A DNA stretch of 64,000 nucleotides from Bacteroidota bacterium (GTDB lineage Bacteria > Bacteroidota > Bacteroidia > Chitinophagales > Saprospiraceae): assembly GCA_016124585.1 (NCBI GenBank), contig WGNL01000021.1, positions 62,001-126,000 on the forward strand. The letters run 5' to 3'. This document shows positions 8,426-17,519 of this stretch, one piece after another (the stretch's first letter is position 1; each line of letters starts with the position of its first letter). Under the pieces are notes generated by a model. The model saw only the letters and a list, made by a program, of their open reading frames with translations. It was not told where the DNA came from and ran no database searches. The position numbers were made by a program, and so were the translations under genes.

Positions 8426-9532
8426 TCAAGATTGGCTGCGAATTGATGATTGCAATTTTATTTCACCGAAGGCAATGAAAACCAACCCTGCCAAAGCCCC
8501 AATAAGCGCAATAGTGCCGACCATTGGCAGTTTGGAGAAAAAGACAGCTACAGCAAAAATCAACAGCAGCAAATAGATGCCGTAGCGTACTTCGTTGTTG
8601 CCGTTCAACACCATTTTGTAGTGGCGGTGCGGGAACAATCGTTTCCCGATGTAAACAAAAATCCGGTCTTGTAAAAAACCAATCAGGATGATGACTAGGA
8701 TAATAGCGAACATATCTGGTACTTGTTGCAAGCGGCGCTTGATGTAAATGAGTGCACCGAGGCCCCCGCCATCTTTGTTGATGTACTCCGCCACGATAAT
8801 GTAGGTCCAAGATACCGCAGTAAGAACCCGAATATCATCCAGCAAGCGGCTCATCACAGCGGGGAAATAGACCGTTTTGATGGTTTGCCAATTGCTGGCA
8901 CCAAGAGTGAAAACAGTGGAAAGATAGACCTCATCTACATCGTCGATACGGGAAATGACGGTAGGCAAAAGAAAAACGATGATGCCGAAGGCCAAAAAAG
9001 CCACCTTCATTTCATCATAAATACCAAACCAGATGATGAAGACCCCGATGAGTGCCGTAAGCGGCAGATAGCGCAGGGCGTCCACAGGTCTACTGAAAAG
9101 TCCCCGAAAAACCGGATACAACCCAATCAGAAAACCAATAGGAATACATATCAAGATGGCCCAAAAATAGCCCTGAAAGTTAAGCCAGATGGAACGGAGG
9201 GCATTGTGAAGGAGGTTGTCATCTTTTATCAAATGACCATAGCTGGCTGCCACTTCTGTCGGTAGCGGAACAATAGGATATATTTTCTTGAACTCCTTGG
9301 CGTTGGCAAATTTGATGGAATCGGCCCGTAGAATGGAGTCTCGCAGCACTGTGTTTTGGATGGAATCAGCCGTAAGCGAGGACGGCAATTCCGTGTTGAA
9401 TCCTTCTACAACCGGCACTTTTCGAGAAAGCGCCTCTGCCAGTACCCACCAAACAATGAGGATGATGACGATGCCGAGAATACCCAGTATCAGGCTTTGC
9501 GATTTGGTTAGTTTGCCCCGTAACTCAAACAT
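8426..9532 (-). CDS. ABC transporter permease, NitT/TauT type with long periplasmic insert
   Basis: A 368-residue inner-membrane permease. After the first membrane helix (residues ~13-32) there is an unusually long soluble stretch of about 70 residues before the SIWLNFQGYFWAI helix. The BPD_transp_1 core follows. Its EAA-like loop reads TLGASNWQTIKTVYFPAVMSRL. A pair of extra hydrophobic segments at the C-terminus (residues ~315-350) lies beyond the usual end near 250-270. The ATPase gene lies directly downstream. The enlarged periplasmic segment could compensate for the missing binding protein, but this is speculation. Confidence 0.8.
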   Translation of the reverse strand: MFELRGKLTKSQSLILGILGIVIILIVWWVLAEALSRKVPVVEGFNTELPSSLTADSIQNTVLRDSILRADSIKFANAKEFKKIYPIVPLPTEVAASYGHLIKDDNLLHNALRSIWLNFQGYFWAILICIPIGFLIGLYPVFRGLFSRPVDALRYLPLTALIGVFIIWFGIYDEMKVAFLAFGIIVFLLPTVISRIDDVDEVYLSTVFTLGASNWQTIKTVYFPAVMSRLLDDIRVLTAVSWTYIIVAEYINKDGGGLGALIYIKRRLQQVPDMFAIILVIILIGFLQDRIFVYIGKRLFPHRHYKMVLNGNNEVRYGIYLLLLIFAVAVFFSKLPMVGTIALIGALAGLVFIAFGEIKLQSSIRSQS

Positions 9533-9566
9533 GGCTCTAAAATTTTAGGTGGGCAAGGTAAGGGTT

Positions 9567-9643
9567 TGTTTGATTGTTGAATTGCATGATTGCGGGATTG
9601 TTGTCATTACTTGGGCAACAATTCGACAATTCAACTATCAACC
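9567..9643. repeat. Intergenic imperfect inverted repeat built from TTG-rich words
   Basis: The left arm repeats words such as GATTGTTGAATTG and GGGATTGTTG. The right arm carries their complements (CAACAATTCGACAATTCAAC). It can fold as a long imperfect hairpin. It lies between the T9SS type B gene and the ABC permease gene, both on the minus strand. Similar word-repeat hairpins occur at 30088, 48066 and 50164. Confidence 0.55.
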
Positions 9644-9644
9644 A

Positions 9645-12050
9645 TTACTTCATCAGCGTCACATCCCCCATATAAATTTCAGTGCGGCCATCAAAAAACG
9701 TTAGTTCAGCCCGATAAATAAAAACTGCGGGGTCAAGCGGGCGGCCATCCAGCTTTCCGTCCCAGCCTAGTGACTCCTTATTGGGGGGGAAATCACTTCG
9801 CTCGAACATCAGCTCGCCCCAGCGATCAAAGACTTTCAAAGAATTGATTTTCGAAACTTTTCGGTCAGCATACACTGTGAAAAAATCATTGGTGTTGTCT
9901 AAATTAGGTGAGAAGGAATTTGGGATAAAGACGTTGTCAGATTTTTGAAGAATGATCCGCATCAGGTCTTCCGCTTTGCAACCGTCTTTATCTTTCAGAA
10001 TGATGTTGAAAGTGGTTGTATTGTCCAATCCAACAACCCAAGGTTCTAGGCAGTCAGTACAGGAAAGCAGTTTGGGCTGTCCCCATTCAAAAGTAAAGGA
10101 GTCCACAAGATTTGTCAGTGCCTGGAGTTGTACGCTATCGCCATAATTGAGGTAAATATCTGGCCCAAGTTCTACCAGTACTTCTTCTTTCTCAGGAATG
10201 TTAAATGTGGAATCCAGTTTACAACCATTAGTATCAATAATTGAAAGGTCGTACAAACCAGGGGCTAGATTCAAATAGTTGGCAGTGGGCTCCCAAGGGC
10301 CACCATCGAACGAAAACTGAAAAGGAGGTGCAACCCCATCCACCGACTCCATCAAAAATGCAGCATCGTTTTTACCAAAACAAGAAATTGGGTCAATGGC
10401 CACTTTTAAGTTTTCTGGTCCCGGCACGATGACCAAAGTTGTAGAATCACTCAATTCGCAACCATCCGGATGAACCACCGTCACTTTCAATTCTAGGGTG
10501 GAATCAGGTGTCAGACTTCGGAAAGGGCCAGTTTCACCGTCTTCCCAGACGTAGTTGCAGCCGATACATGGTATAGGAACAGTTGCATCCAAATGGATGA
10601 CTTCATTTTGGCAGGTTTTGGGCGGCGCTATCAAACTAGGGCCCGGAAAGGAGCAGCCCGTCCGAATTACAAAAATATCGTTGGTGCTGTTGCCACGAGC
10701 ATCTTCCGATTTGTAAGGAGCATAATTATCAGAGGAAGAAATCCCCGTAATAATCAGGCCATAATCATGCGCTTGTAGCACGAACCTGCCATTGTCATTG
10801 GAGCTACCACCTAAGGTTTCATCCCAAAGTGCAGTCCCATTTTTGTCAGCATAAACAAACCAATAATCCTTGCTGCCAAGAACTGGGGCGGTTTTCTGTA
10901 CGCCATCAGGCACGGAAGAAGATTCGCCAATGATGAGCAAATTACCGACCGTAGATTCCACGATATCGAAGCCTTGGTCGGAGGAGGTGCCGCCGTAGGC
11001 TTTATCCCAGAGCATATTGGCACCACTTCCAGTATCTTCAAATTTTACGAGCCAAATATCGTCGCTGCCGTAGTGGTCAGCAGTTTTGTTACCAGAAAAT
11101 TTGTCTGAAGTGGATTGTCCAATGGCAAAATAATTTCCGTCTTTGGATTTGTTCAGCCGTTGTAGCACATCCTCTTTGTCGCCTCCAAATGCAGCCTCCC
11201 AAAGAATGATGCCAGAGGGGGTGCATTTTACTACCCAATTATCGTTTAGGCCATAAAACGGGGCTGTTTTGGTGAAACTTGGCTGAGATTCCGTAGGGCC
11301 GCCAAGCAGCAGATTGCCATCAGTAGTTAAAAGTGCATCGAAAAGGCGGTCCTTTCCATCACCCCCAAATGTGAAATCGCCAAGTGGGACGCCATTTTCG
11401 TCAATCTTGACAGACCAGAAATCGTAAGACCCATTGAATGCTCCAGTAGATTTTTCAAAGCTTGCGGGTGAATTGGAGAAACCTGCCAGCCAGAACTGGC
11501 CGTTTGGCAATGGAACGATTTTGCGAAGCTCTTCGTCCCCTGTGCCACCGTATGCCCTGTCCCATTGCCGATTTCCATTTGCATCGATTTTTACCACCCA
11601 AAAATCACGTAAGCCACGATTGGCCCATGTGCGGTCAGCCCCAATTCCAGAGCGGGATTCTCCGCCCAGCAAATACCCACCATCTTGCGTAGGCACGATT
11701 GACCAGAGCCTATCTTCGTAATAGCCGCCATATCGCTTGTCCCATTCCACATTGCCATCACCATCCGTTTTAACAAGCCAATAATCCCCAGTTAGTTCAG
11801 GAAAGTCAACGGTGTCCTTTGTGTTGCTGGAAACTTCGAAAGCTGGGGTACGGGAAGTTGTGATGCCACCAAAAAGATAGCCGCCGTCGTTGGTGAGAAT
11901 GGATGCACCCATTTCCTCATAGCCGATGCCGCCGTAGGTGTGGTTCCATTCAAGGGTGAGCTGCGCTAAGCAATTTTGGGAAAACAACAAAAGCCCCAAT
12001 GCAAAAATGGAGCAATGACGAAGTGTTTTGTTCACGGCGATCGGAATCAT
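9645..12050 (-). CDS. Secreted seven-repeat propeller protein with SprB repeat and T9SS type B sorting domain
   Basis: An 801-residue protein with a signal peptide ending near NCLAQ. Residues ~32-460 contain seven copies of a ~55-65-residue unit whose core is WxxxYGGxxxD...GGYLLGGES....D.W.VK. The glycine-aspartate hallmarks occur as YGGYYED, YGGTGDE, FGGDGKD, FGGDKED, YGGTSSD and LGGSSND. Seven units suggest a beta-propeller. Then come a Cys-rich Ig-like region (CIGCNYVWEDGETG), an SprB-type repeat (ISCFGKNDAAF....GLYDLSIIDTNGC) and a C-terminal gliding-motility-associated domain (FIPNSFSPNLDNTNDFF, FDRWGELMFE, GWDGKLDGRPLDP). That last domain is the type B signal for T9SS export and surface attachment. 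A surface adhesin or mucus-like component is likely. Confidence 0.8.
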   Translation of the reverse strand: MIPIAVNKTLRHCSIFALGLLLFSQNCLAQLTLEWNHTYGGIGYEEMGASILTNDGGYLFGGITTSRTPAFEVSSNTKDTVDFPELTGDYWLVKTDGDGNVEWDKRYGGYYEDRLWSIVPTQDGGYLLGGESRSGIGADRTWANRGLRDFWVVKIDANGNRQWDRAYGGTGDEELRKIVPLPNGQFWLAGFSNSPASFEKSTGAFNGSYDFWSVKIDENGVPLGDFTFGGDGKDRLFDALLTTDGNLLLGGPTESQPSFTKTAPFYGLNDNWVVKCTPSGIILWEAAFGGDKEDVLQRLNKSKDGNYFAIGQSTSDKFSGNKTADHYGSDDIWLVKFEDTGSGANMLWDKAYGGTSSDQGFDIVESTVGNLLIIGESSSVPDGVQKTAPVLGSKDYWFVYADKNGTALWDETLGGSSNDNGRFVLQAHDYGLIITGISSSDNYAPYKSEDARGNSTNDIFVIRTGCSFPGPSLIAPPKTCQNEVIHLDATVPIPCIGCNYVWEDGETGPFRSLTPDSTLELKVTVVHPDGCELSDSTTLVIVPGPENLKVAIDPISCFGKNDAAFLMESVDGVAPPFQFSFDGGPWEPTANYLNLAPGLYDLSIIDTNGCKLDSTFNIPEKEEVLVELGPDIYLNYGDSVQLQALTNLVDSFTFEWGQPKLLSCTDCLEPWVVGLDNTTTFNIILKDKDGCKAEDLMRIILQKSDNVFIPNSFSPNLDNTNDFFTVYADRKVSKINSLKVFDRWGELMFERSDFPPNKESLGWDGKLDGRPLDPAVFIYRAELTFFDGRTEIYMGDVTLMK

Positions 12051-12292
12051 AGTCAGTGTTTGTTCCTGTTTTTTGGCAAAAACTACCAGCGTGTCCTTAA
12101 CAAGTGGAATTTATTCGAATGGAGACCGGAGTGGAGCAAGACCTATCGCAATATTGGAAACGATGCGGTAAAGGTAATTTTAAAAGCCGATTTATCCAAT
12201 TTAGAAAAATGGAAAGTTAGGCTGGCTCAATTGTTAACAAAATTCAGGGAAATAAATATTTCCGTCACTTTTAATCAAGATATTTTGAAGCT

Positions 12293-13498
12293 TTAATTGT
12301 CTGGATTGGCAGGTTTTACTTCATTTTCAGGTAAATTAGTTATGGACTTAAAACGAACCTTCACCTCGTAACGACTACTCAAACCTTTCACTATAGGGGT
12401 CATCATTGTGTCCATCAACTCAATTGCCCGCTGCTTTGCTTTGTCCATCACGTCGCTTTCGAGCGCTTCCCTTCTGAATTCCCGGCGTAGCAGGTCCATA
12501 TTCTTGTTGAAGTCGGCCTGATCGATTTCCCGCATCCAGCCGATGTCCAGCTTGTCGATACGAGGATATACCTCATGGCTCAAAATCTCTGGTTCGGGCA
12601 GTGTCACTGTCACCACACCTGTTTTGGAACTGATGCTGATGTCAAAAAACTTGTCTAGCTTGAAGCCCACTTTCAGGATACTGATTGCTGACATTTCCAT
12701 CTCCGTGGAAGACACGTCCACACCTAGCACCTTGGTCTGTTTTGAAGTTCCGATGCCTTTTCTATCCCGTATTTCCATGGTGCCCAACTCAGCAATTGCT
12801 TTTTCTACCCGCTCCTGTAAGATGCCTTTTGAGCGGGAAAAATCCTGCACTGCTGCCCGTTCTTTTAGCCTTGCAATCATGGGTTGAAGCCCTTCCGCCA
12901 ATGCAACGCCGCAGGGTGTGTCCACACTTTGGCCTTTCACGTAGATTTTGCCTTCTTCAGTTGGGATTAACGTAGCAAGAATCTGGTTTATCAAAAAACA
13001 GGTGTATTTTGAAGCGACTTCGTTGAGCATATCCACGGCACCAGTCAATTCATTTTGGTACCAAGTGTTGTAAAGGGAGGAAGTAGAGTCCCTCATGGCC
13101 ACAAAATCGTTGAACATTAGTTTTTCGATATATGAGTGATGCTTTTCATACTCCTGCCGTACTCGGATTTTTAGGCTGTCAGAGAGGTTCATGCGGTTAG
13201 CCACGTGGTTCAGCAAAGAAAGATTAAAGTCATGGATGAGCTGGTCGAATTCTCGGCTGTAGCGAACTGGGTTGGAAAGAATCGGCAGTGCATTGTCATA
13301 ATCAATGTCTGCTTTGAAATCGGAGGGCACATATTTTATTTGTACTTCCTGCGGAATATTGGTGTAGGAAGCATCGGAAAAATAGTATTTGTAAACGATG
13401 AACCCCAACAAGCTTACTGCCAAAATAAACACGATTAGTCTTCCAACATTGAAGGGTTCTTTCGGCGGCATTGGCCTATTCTGATAATTTTGACTCAT
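12293..13498 (-). CDS. DUF4230-like single-pass membrane protein
   Basis: A 401-residue protein. The start is the ATG at 13496-13498 (MSQNYQNRPMPPK), preferred over an upstream non-ATG codon. A short cytoplasmic proline-rich N-terminus precedes one membrane helix (residues ~18-38). The rest is predicted to be outside the membrane. The C-terminal half contains the strand VVTVTLPEPEILSHEV and the helix FNKNMDLLRREFRREALESD, followed by a long amphipathic helix. This pattern is typical of DUF4230 proteins, whose function is unknown to me. The gene stands alone; the neighbours on either side are unrelated. Confidence 0.6.
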   Translation of the reverse strand: MSQNYQNRPMPPKEPFNVGRLIVFILAVSLLGFIVYKYYFSDASYTNIPQEVQIKYVPSDFKADIDYDNALPILSNPVRYSREFDQLIHDFNLSLLNHVANRMNLSDSLKIRVRQEYEKHHSYIEKLMFNDFVAMRDSTSSLYNTWYQNELTGAVDMLNEVASKYTCFLINQILATLIPTEEGKIYVKGQSVDTPCGVALAEGLQPMIARLKERAAVQDFSRSKGILQERVEKAIAELGTMEIRDRKGIGTSKQTKVLGVDVSSTEMEMSAISILKVGFKLDKFFDISISSKTGVVTVTLPEPEILSHEVYPRIDKLDIGWMREIDQADFNKNMDLLRREFRREALESDVMDKAKQRAIELMDTMMTPIVKGLSSRYEVKVRFKSITNLPENEVKPANPDN

Positions 13499-13684
13499 TT
13501 TCAATTCATTTAAATTCAAACTGTCCGCTTTCCGACGGCTGCCATTTGTCAAGTAACTTCAAGGCAGCAAAAAGAACGCCCAACTCGTTTCACGAAAGTA
13601 TTGTTTCTCGACATTGATTCTAGCAGAATTGAATCAATACTGAATGAAGGTTAGTTAACGGCCATGCCATCGGGTATGGCCTTT

Positions 13685-14182
13685 TTATTTGGCCTTTCCT
13701 CTGAGGAAAAAACCAAAATCTGTTGGTGGAAATTTTTCAATGCCCAGTTGCCGGCCCATCATAATGAGTTGACCACGATGCATGGTTGAGTGGTTCATGC
13801 AGTGGTGAATCATTTCGTAAGCCTTTTGGGTCTGCTCTCCATAAGATATGGTTCTGAAAAACATGCTTTTTTCAAAAAACAACTCAGGCTGTGCCTCTAC
13901 AAACTCCAAAAAAGACTGCGAAGCATTCAGTAGGTTAGAGAAAACAGCAGCATTGTCGCCCACAAATGCTTTGCTAGGAATTTCAGTTGGAGAGATGCCT
14001 TTTAGCCTTTTTAACCAAAGTGTTTCCGCATCCCAAATATGAAGGAAGGTCTTTTGTACTGATGGAAAACTACTGACTATTGTTGCCACCAACTGTTCAT
14101 CAGGTAAAGTGCTAAAAGTTTCTATCATGCGGCGATTTGCCCAAAGATTATAGTCAACATAGTCGACATAGATTTCCTTCAT
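13685..14182 (-). CDS. DinB family protein
   Basis: A 165-residue four-helix-bundle protein of the DinB/YfiT fold. The start is the ATG at 14180-14182 (MKEIYVDYVDYNLWANRR); the frame remains open upstream through the folP 5' region, but that extension is antisense to folP. The helix-one motif YNLWANRRMIE, the histidine in TFLHIWDAETLWLKR and the paired histidines in HHCMNHSTMHRGQL form the expected metal-binding triad. Family members include thiol-dependent transferases, but most have no known substrate. It is divergent from folP with an 91-base gap. Confidence 0.8.
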   Translation of the reverse strand: MKEIYVDYVDYNLWANRRMIETFSTLPDEQLVATIVSSFPSVQKTFLHIWDAETLWLKRLKGISPTEIPSKAFVGDNAAVFSNLLNASQSFLEFVEAQPELFFEKSMFFRTISYGEQTQKAYEMIHHCMNHSTMHRGQLIMMGRQLGIEKFPPTDFGFFLRGKAK

Positions 14183-14273
14183 TTTGAAAAAATTGCTGTG
14201 AATATTTGGCCGAAGGTAGGAACTTGCACCGTTTATGCTACGCTGTTTGTTGGAGCATTGAGCAATTTTGACC

Positions 14274-15134
14274 ATGATTTTCGAAAAACAAACCATCAAT
14301 TGTCGAGGCAAATTGCTTGACCTCTCCTCACCCATCGTCATGGGCATCCTCAATATTACGCCTAATTCCTTCTTTGACGGTGGCAGGTACACCAATGAAG
14401 TTGAGGTACTCCAGCAAGTGGAACGGATGATAACCGAGGGCGCAACCATTATTGACATTGGAGGCATGTCGAGCAAACCAGGTTCTAGCCTGATTTCGGA
14501 GGACGAAGAACTGAGACGAATAATGCCTGCCATTGAGGCTATACTTTGCCAATTTCCTGAAACAACCATTTCAGTGGATACTTTTCGGGCAAAAATTGCT
14601 TCAGAAGCGGTTGTCGCCGGGGCTGGTTTAGTGAACGATATTTACGCAGGCCGTTTTGATGAAAAAATGTTCGAAACTGTGGCGAAGCTTGGCGTACCAT
14701 ATATTATGATGCACATGCAGGGCGACCCCAAGACTATGCAAAAATCACCCGTTTACGAAGATGTAACCAAGGAGATATTGCATTTTTTCATCGAAAAATT
14801 AGGCCAATTGCGGGCACTTGGAGTGAAAGATGTGATACTCGACCCCGGCTTTGGTTTTGGCAAAACGGTGGAACACAATTACCACCTGCTGAACAACCTC
14901 CATATTTTCAGGATGACGGAGTTGCCGATTCTGGCAGGTATTTCCCGCAAGTCCATGATTTGTCGAGTGCTGGATGTACCCCCAGCCGCTGCACTCAATG
15001 GTACCACGGCACTTCACATGGTCGCATTGCAGCAAGGCGCACGCATTCTTCGAGTGCATGATGTTCGTGAAGCAATGGAGGTTATCCAACTGTGGAAGCA
15101 ATTGGAATTGGCAAAAAAAACAGACAAGCAATAG
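14274..15134 (+). CDS. folP: Dihydropteroate synthase
   Basis: A 286-residue TIM-barrel enzyme that joins 6-hydroxymethyl-7,8-dihydropterin diphosphate to p-aminobenzoate, giving dihydropteroate in folate synthesis. Recognised blocks are VMGILNITPNSFFDGG near the N-terminus (diphosphate and pterin site), IIDIGGMSSKPGS, ISVDTFRAKIA, GLVNDIYAG, YIMMHMQGDPKTM, ILDPGFGFGKTVEHN (the K of GFGFGK is conserved) and GISRKSMI. The start is the ATG at 14274; an in-frame TTG two codons earlier is less likely. The usual diadenylate cyclase gene partner seen in many Bacteroidota is not obvious downstream, where a membrane protein gene follows. Confidence 0.93.
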   Translation: MIFEKQTINCRGKLLDLSSPIVMGILNITPNSFFDGGRYTNEVEVLQQVERMITEGATIIDIGGMSSKPGSSLISEDEELRRIMPAIEAILCQFPETTISVDTFRAKIASEAVVAGAGLVNDIYAGRFDEKMFETVAKLGVPYIMMHMQGDPKTMQKSPVYEDVTKEILHFFIEKLGQLRALGVKDVILDPGFGFGKTVEHNYHLLNNLHIFRMTELPILAGISRKSMICRVLDVPPAAALNGTTALHMVALQQGARILRVHDVREAMEVIQLWKQLELAKKTDKQ

Positions 15135-15222
15135 GCTTCCTTTCATGCAAAGTCTTGATTCTCAATTTTTTATCCTAAAAAATTCCGTCATTTGCATAAG
15201 TTTTAAAAATAATCTTTGAAAA

Positions 15223-16692
15223 GTGGAACTTTGCCCCGGTTTCACAAAACAACCAACCCAATTGGAAGAACAGCAACTCACAGAGAATATCATCAAAAAA
15301 GTAGCCCTTCGATTTTTTAGGCACTACTACAAGTTTCGGCTTCGCTACGAAGACCAACCCGTCATCGCCAAATATGACCTGGAAGGGGTTGGTGGCATCG
15401 TAGCCGATGGGTTTTACTCTTTCAAAAAACCTGATGGAAAACCGTTCACTGCCACATTCGAGGCAACGTCTCTTGCGTCTAAAGATGAAGTGATTTTCAA
15501 GCCCGACCATCGTATTTTGCTGTGGGATGGCTTAGCAGTGACTGGCTTGGCAATGGTGATTCTGGCATTCCTGAATTTTAAGGCACATTTCCATGCTCTG
15601 GACAATACCAAACTGGCAGAAAGGATTGGGTTGTTGGTTTTGGCTGGTGGGCTTATCATCTGCATTTTTTACCTGATTGCTAGAAACTTCCGTCGTTATC
15701 GATATATCTACGCCGTGGAGCAGTTTAAAAAATACTATGCCGACGAGCAATGGGTGGCGCTTGGCACTGATGTTTTTGAAGATAAAAACGACAAACGGTT
15801 ACGGGAACTGAAAAGTCAATGTGTGTACAATGGTATCGGGCTATTGACTGTGGATAAGAACCTTGACCCTAAAATCATTATCACACCGAGCCGCCATGAC
15901 ATTTTCGCAGGTAAGCGTCAGAACATTGATTTTTTGCCCCAAAAACAAGTTCGGGATATTGAGAAAAAAGGAAAAATCGACCTTTTTTCTGGGCTTTTTG
16001 GCAGTATAAAAAAAGATAAGTCTGTGCTACGCCACCGAAAAAGCACTCATACCCAATTGGCATTACTGGTAGGAAGCTTGGCATTATTGGCGGTAGTATT
16101 TACGAAAGAATTAGAAAATCCCGATTTTCAACTTGTTGACAAACAAGAGTTTACAGAAAAGATAGCCAAATCAAAATCCAACAACCTCGCCGAACCTGAC
16201 ACATATCTACCCGATTCGTCGTCCATGCCGAAGCGTAAAAAAAGTAAGTCGGATGGTTCTTTTTGGTCGTTGCAAACCCCAAAGGAGACGACCCCTGTGC
16301 CAGCTGAATCGGCATTAGCCGAAAACAGTACTTTACGGTCTGCTGGAGGCGATGAACTTGTCGAAAAAGGTGGCACTGAAATCGTGTACGATTGTTCCCG
16401 CTTTTACAATTTTGACGGAAAAAAATTCATTGTTGAAGTGGGAGAATTGAATGAATATAAAATTGCCACCACCACCGTACAATCCATTCGAAGCAAGGGA
16501 ATTTTTTCCGCAGCGCTGTTAAAGTCATGTTTTACGGACGAAAAAAATGGATTCTTGGTGTATGCAGGTGAAATCTATAACTCCGCAGCAGAAGCAAGCA
16601 AGGAAATGGACAGTTGGGTAGCTAAGAAAAAACTCACCACTTCGGAAGTACGCAACTGGAAAATAAGGGCGATAGAACCTATCGTAAAATAA
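15223..16692 (+). CDS. Membrane protein with possible SPOR-like C-terminal domain
   Basis: A 489-residue protein read from a GTG; no ATG occurs until well inside the protein, so the start is uncertain. Residues ~100-125 and ~133-155 form two membrane helices, and a third lies near 285-300 (LALLVGSLALLAVV). Between them is a basic cytoplasmic part. The C-terminal ~100 residues are separated by a Ser/Pro/Lys-rich linker. They contain FIVEVGELNEYKIA, a spaced strand and FLVYAGEIYNSAAEASKEM, which recalls the two-repeat layout of SPOR peptidoglycan-binding domains. That match is weak. The gene follows folP by 88 bases on the same strand and may be cotranscribed. Confidence 0.5.
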   Translation: MELCPGFTKQPTQLEEQQLTENIIKKVALRFFRHYYKFRLRYEDQPVIAKYDLEGVGGIVADGFYSFKKPDGKPFTATFEATSLASKDEVIFKPDHRILLWDGLAVTGLAMVILAFLNFKAHFHALDNTKLAERIGLLVLAGGLIICIFYLIARNFRRYRYIYAVEQFKKYYADEQWVALGTDVFEDKNDKRLRELKSQCVYNGIGLLTVDKNLDPKIIITPSRHDIFAGKRQNIDFLPQKQVRDIEKKGKIDLFSGLFGSIKKDKSVLRHRKSTHTQLALLVGSLALLAVVFTKELENPDFQLVDKQEFTEKIAKSKSNNLAEPDTYLPDSSSMPKRKKSKSDGSFWSLQTPKETTPVPAESALAENSTLRSAGGDELVEKGGTEIVYDCSRFYNFDGKKFIVEVGELNEYKIATTTVQSIRSKGIFSAALLKSCFTDEKNGFLVYAGEIYNSAAEASKEMDSWVAKKKLTTSEVRNWKIRAIEPIVK

Positions 16693-16695
16693 AAA

Positions 16696-16719
16696 AGCAA
16701 GGTGCAAAAACACCTTGCT
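16696..16719 (-). terminator. Hairpin with T run on the minus strand
   Basis: A 9-bp stem AGCAAGGTG/CACCTTGCT with a 6-base loop, directly after the end of the SPOR-like gene. The T run follows on the minus-strand reading; on the plus strand the stem is followed by GAAAAATGAAAAAA. It could still act as a weak bidirectional terminator. Confidence 0.5.
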
Positions 16720-17519
16720 GAAAAATGAAAAAAGGCTTAAGGTAAGGTCATTGGTCGCCACCAGCCTAGCTAGTAGCATAGGGGCAATAAGTTATCGTAG
16801 GTTTCAAATTCAGTTTAAAATAGTTTGGAGAACAGATTTCTTAGATGCCTTCCCAAAAACAAAAAAGAAAGTTGTTGTTGAAAATTGCAGGTCGAATGCT
16901 TGTCGGGGGATACGACAACCAGGGGTAATTGCCAGGGGGCGAAGGGGGCAACATACGACCAGATGCAACTCGCAACGAACAACTTCCGGGTTATGCATCT
17001 TTGCTCAGGCCAAAAGGCACTATGAGTAGGCATCTAGGATGCCAGGATATTATTTCAAGTAGCTATGGCAATGGCATAAAAGCCAAGGACAAAGCACCTT
17101 TATCGCCTAAATGAAGTTGTTGAATATGTTAACTCGCAGCCTGTGTTTTGCGAGGATAGAAGTTGGAGAAAATTTCAGGCAATGCCTTATTTGCCTGTAT
17201 TCTTTTTTTGTGAAAGGTTATGTTCAGCAGGACGTATTATCTAGTACAAAAATGTTACCAAATTTTAAATTAAAGGCTTCAAACATGCCAGATTTATTGA
17301 GATTTCGACAAATAATAACTAATTTATGTGACATCGAAAAACAGCTTATTTAATCAATTTTTTTTCAACAAAAATACAACTAGACAACACCGCACAAACA
17401 ATATACTCAACAAAAATAGCTCTTATTAATTTTATTATTATGCGTATAGAAATGAAAAACAATTGCCATAATTATTAAAAGCTGTGATGTAAATAATGGC
17501 TATTTAAACACAAATATTT
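16720..17519. other. Geneless stretch with a G-rich core and small hairpins
   Basis: About 800 bases with no convincing gene. The part from 16880 to 17000 is markedly G-rich: four runs of four or five G between 16904 and 16952, and a TTGTCG/CGACAA hairpin at 16900-16918. A second hairpin GGCATC/GATGCC lies at 17029-17043. The rest, especially 17200-17519, is very AT-rich. Short frames exist on both strands, but none has recognisable motifs or a good ribosome binding site. A structured RNA or a decayed gene are possible explanations. Confidence 0.4.

Noticed and set aside
12046-12296. A plus-strand frame between the T9SS type B and DUF4230 genes (about 106 codons from 11976)
   Set aside because: It starts antisense to the signal peptide of the T9SS gene, has no known motif and ends at the DUF4230 stop; considered chance.
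13660-13690. Hairpin GGCCAT/ATGGCC followed by T run near the DinB stop
   Set aside because: The T run lies on the plus strand although both neighbouring genes are read on the minus strand; kept as uncertain and not listed.
14183-14569. Upstream extension of the DinB frame to a longer protein
   Set aside because: The extension is antisense to folP, and the DinB fold begins at the ATG at 14180-14182.
16929-17114. Short plus-strand frame (MPGGEGGNIRPDATRN...) in the geneless region
   Set aside because: No ribosome binding site, no family resemblance, and its composition reflects the G-rich DNA; kept only as part of the geneless region.
17111-17353. 80-codon plus-strand frame in the geneless region
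   Set aside because: AT-driven composition and no recognisable domain or upstream signal.
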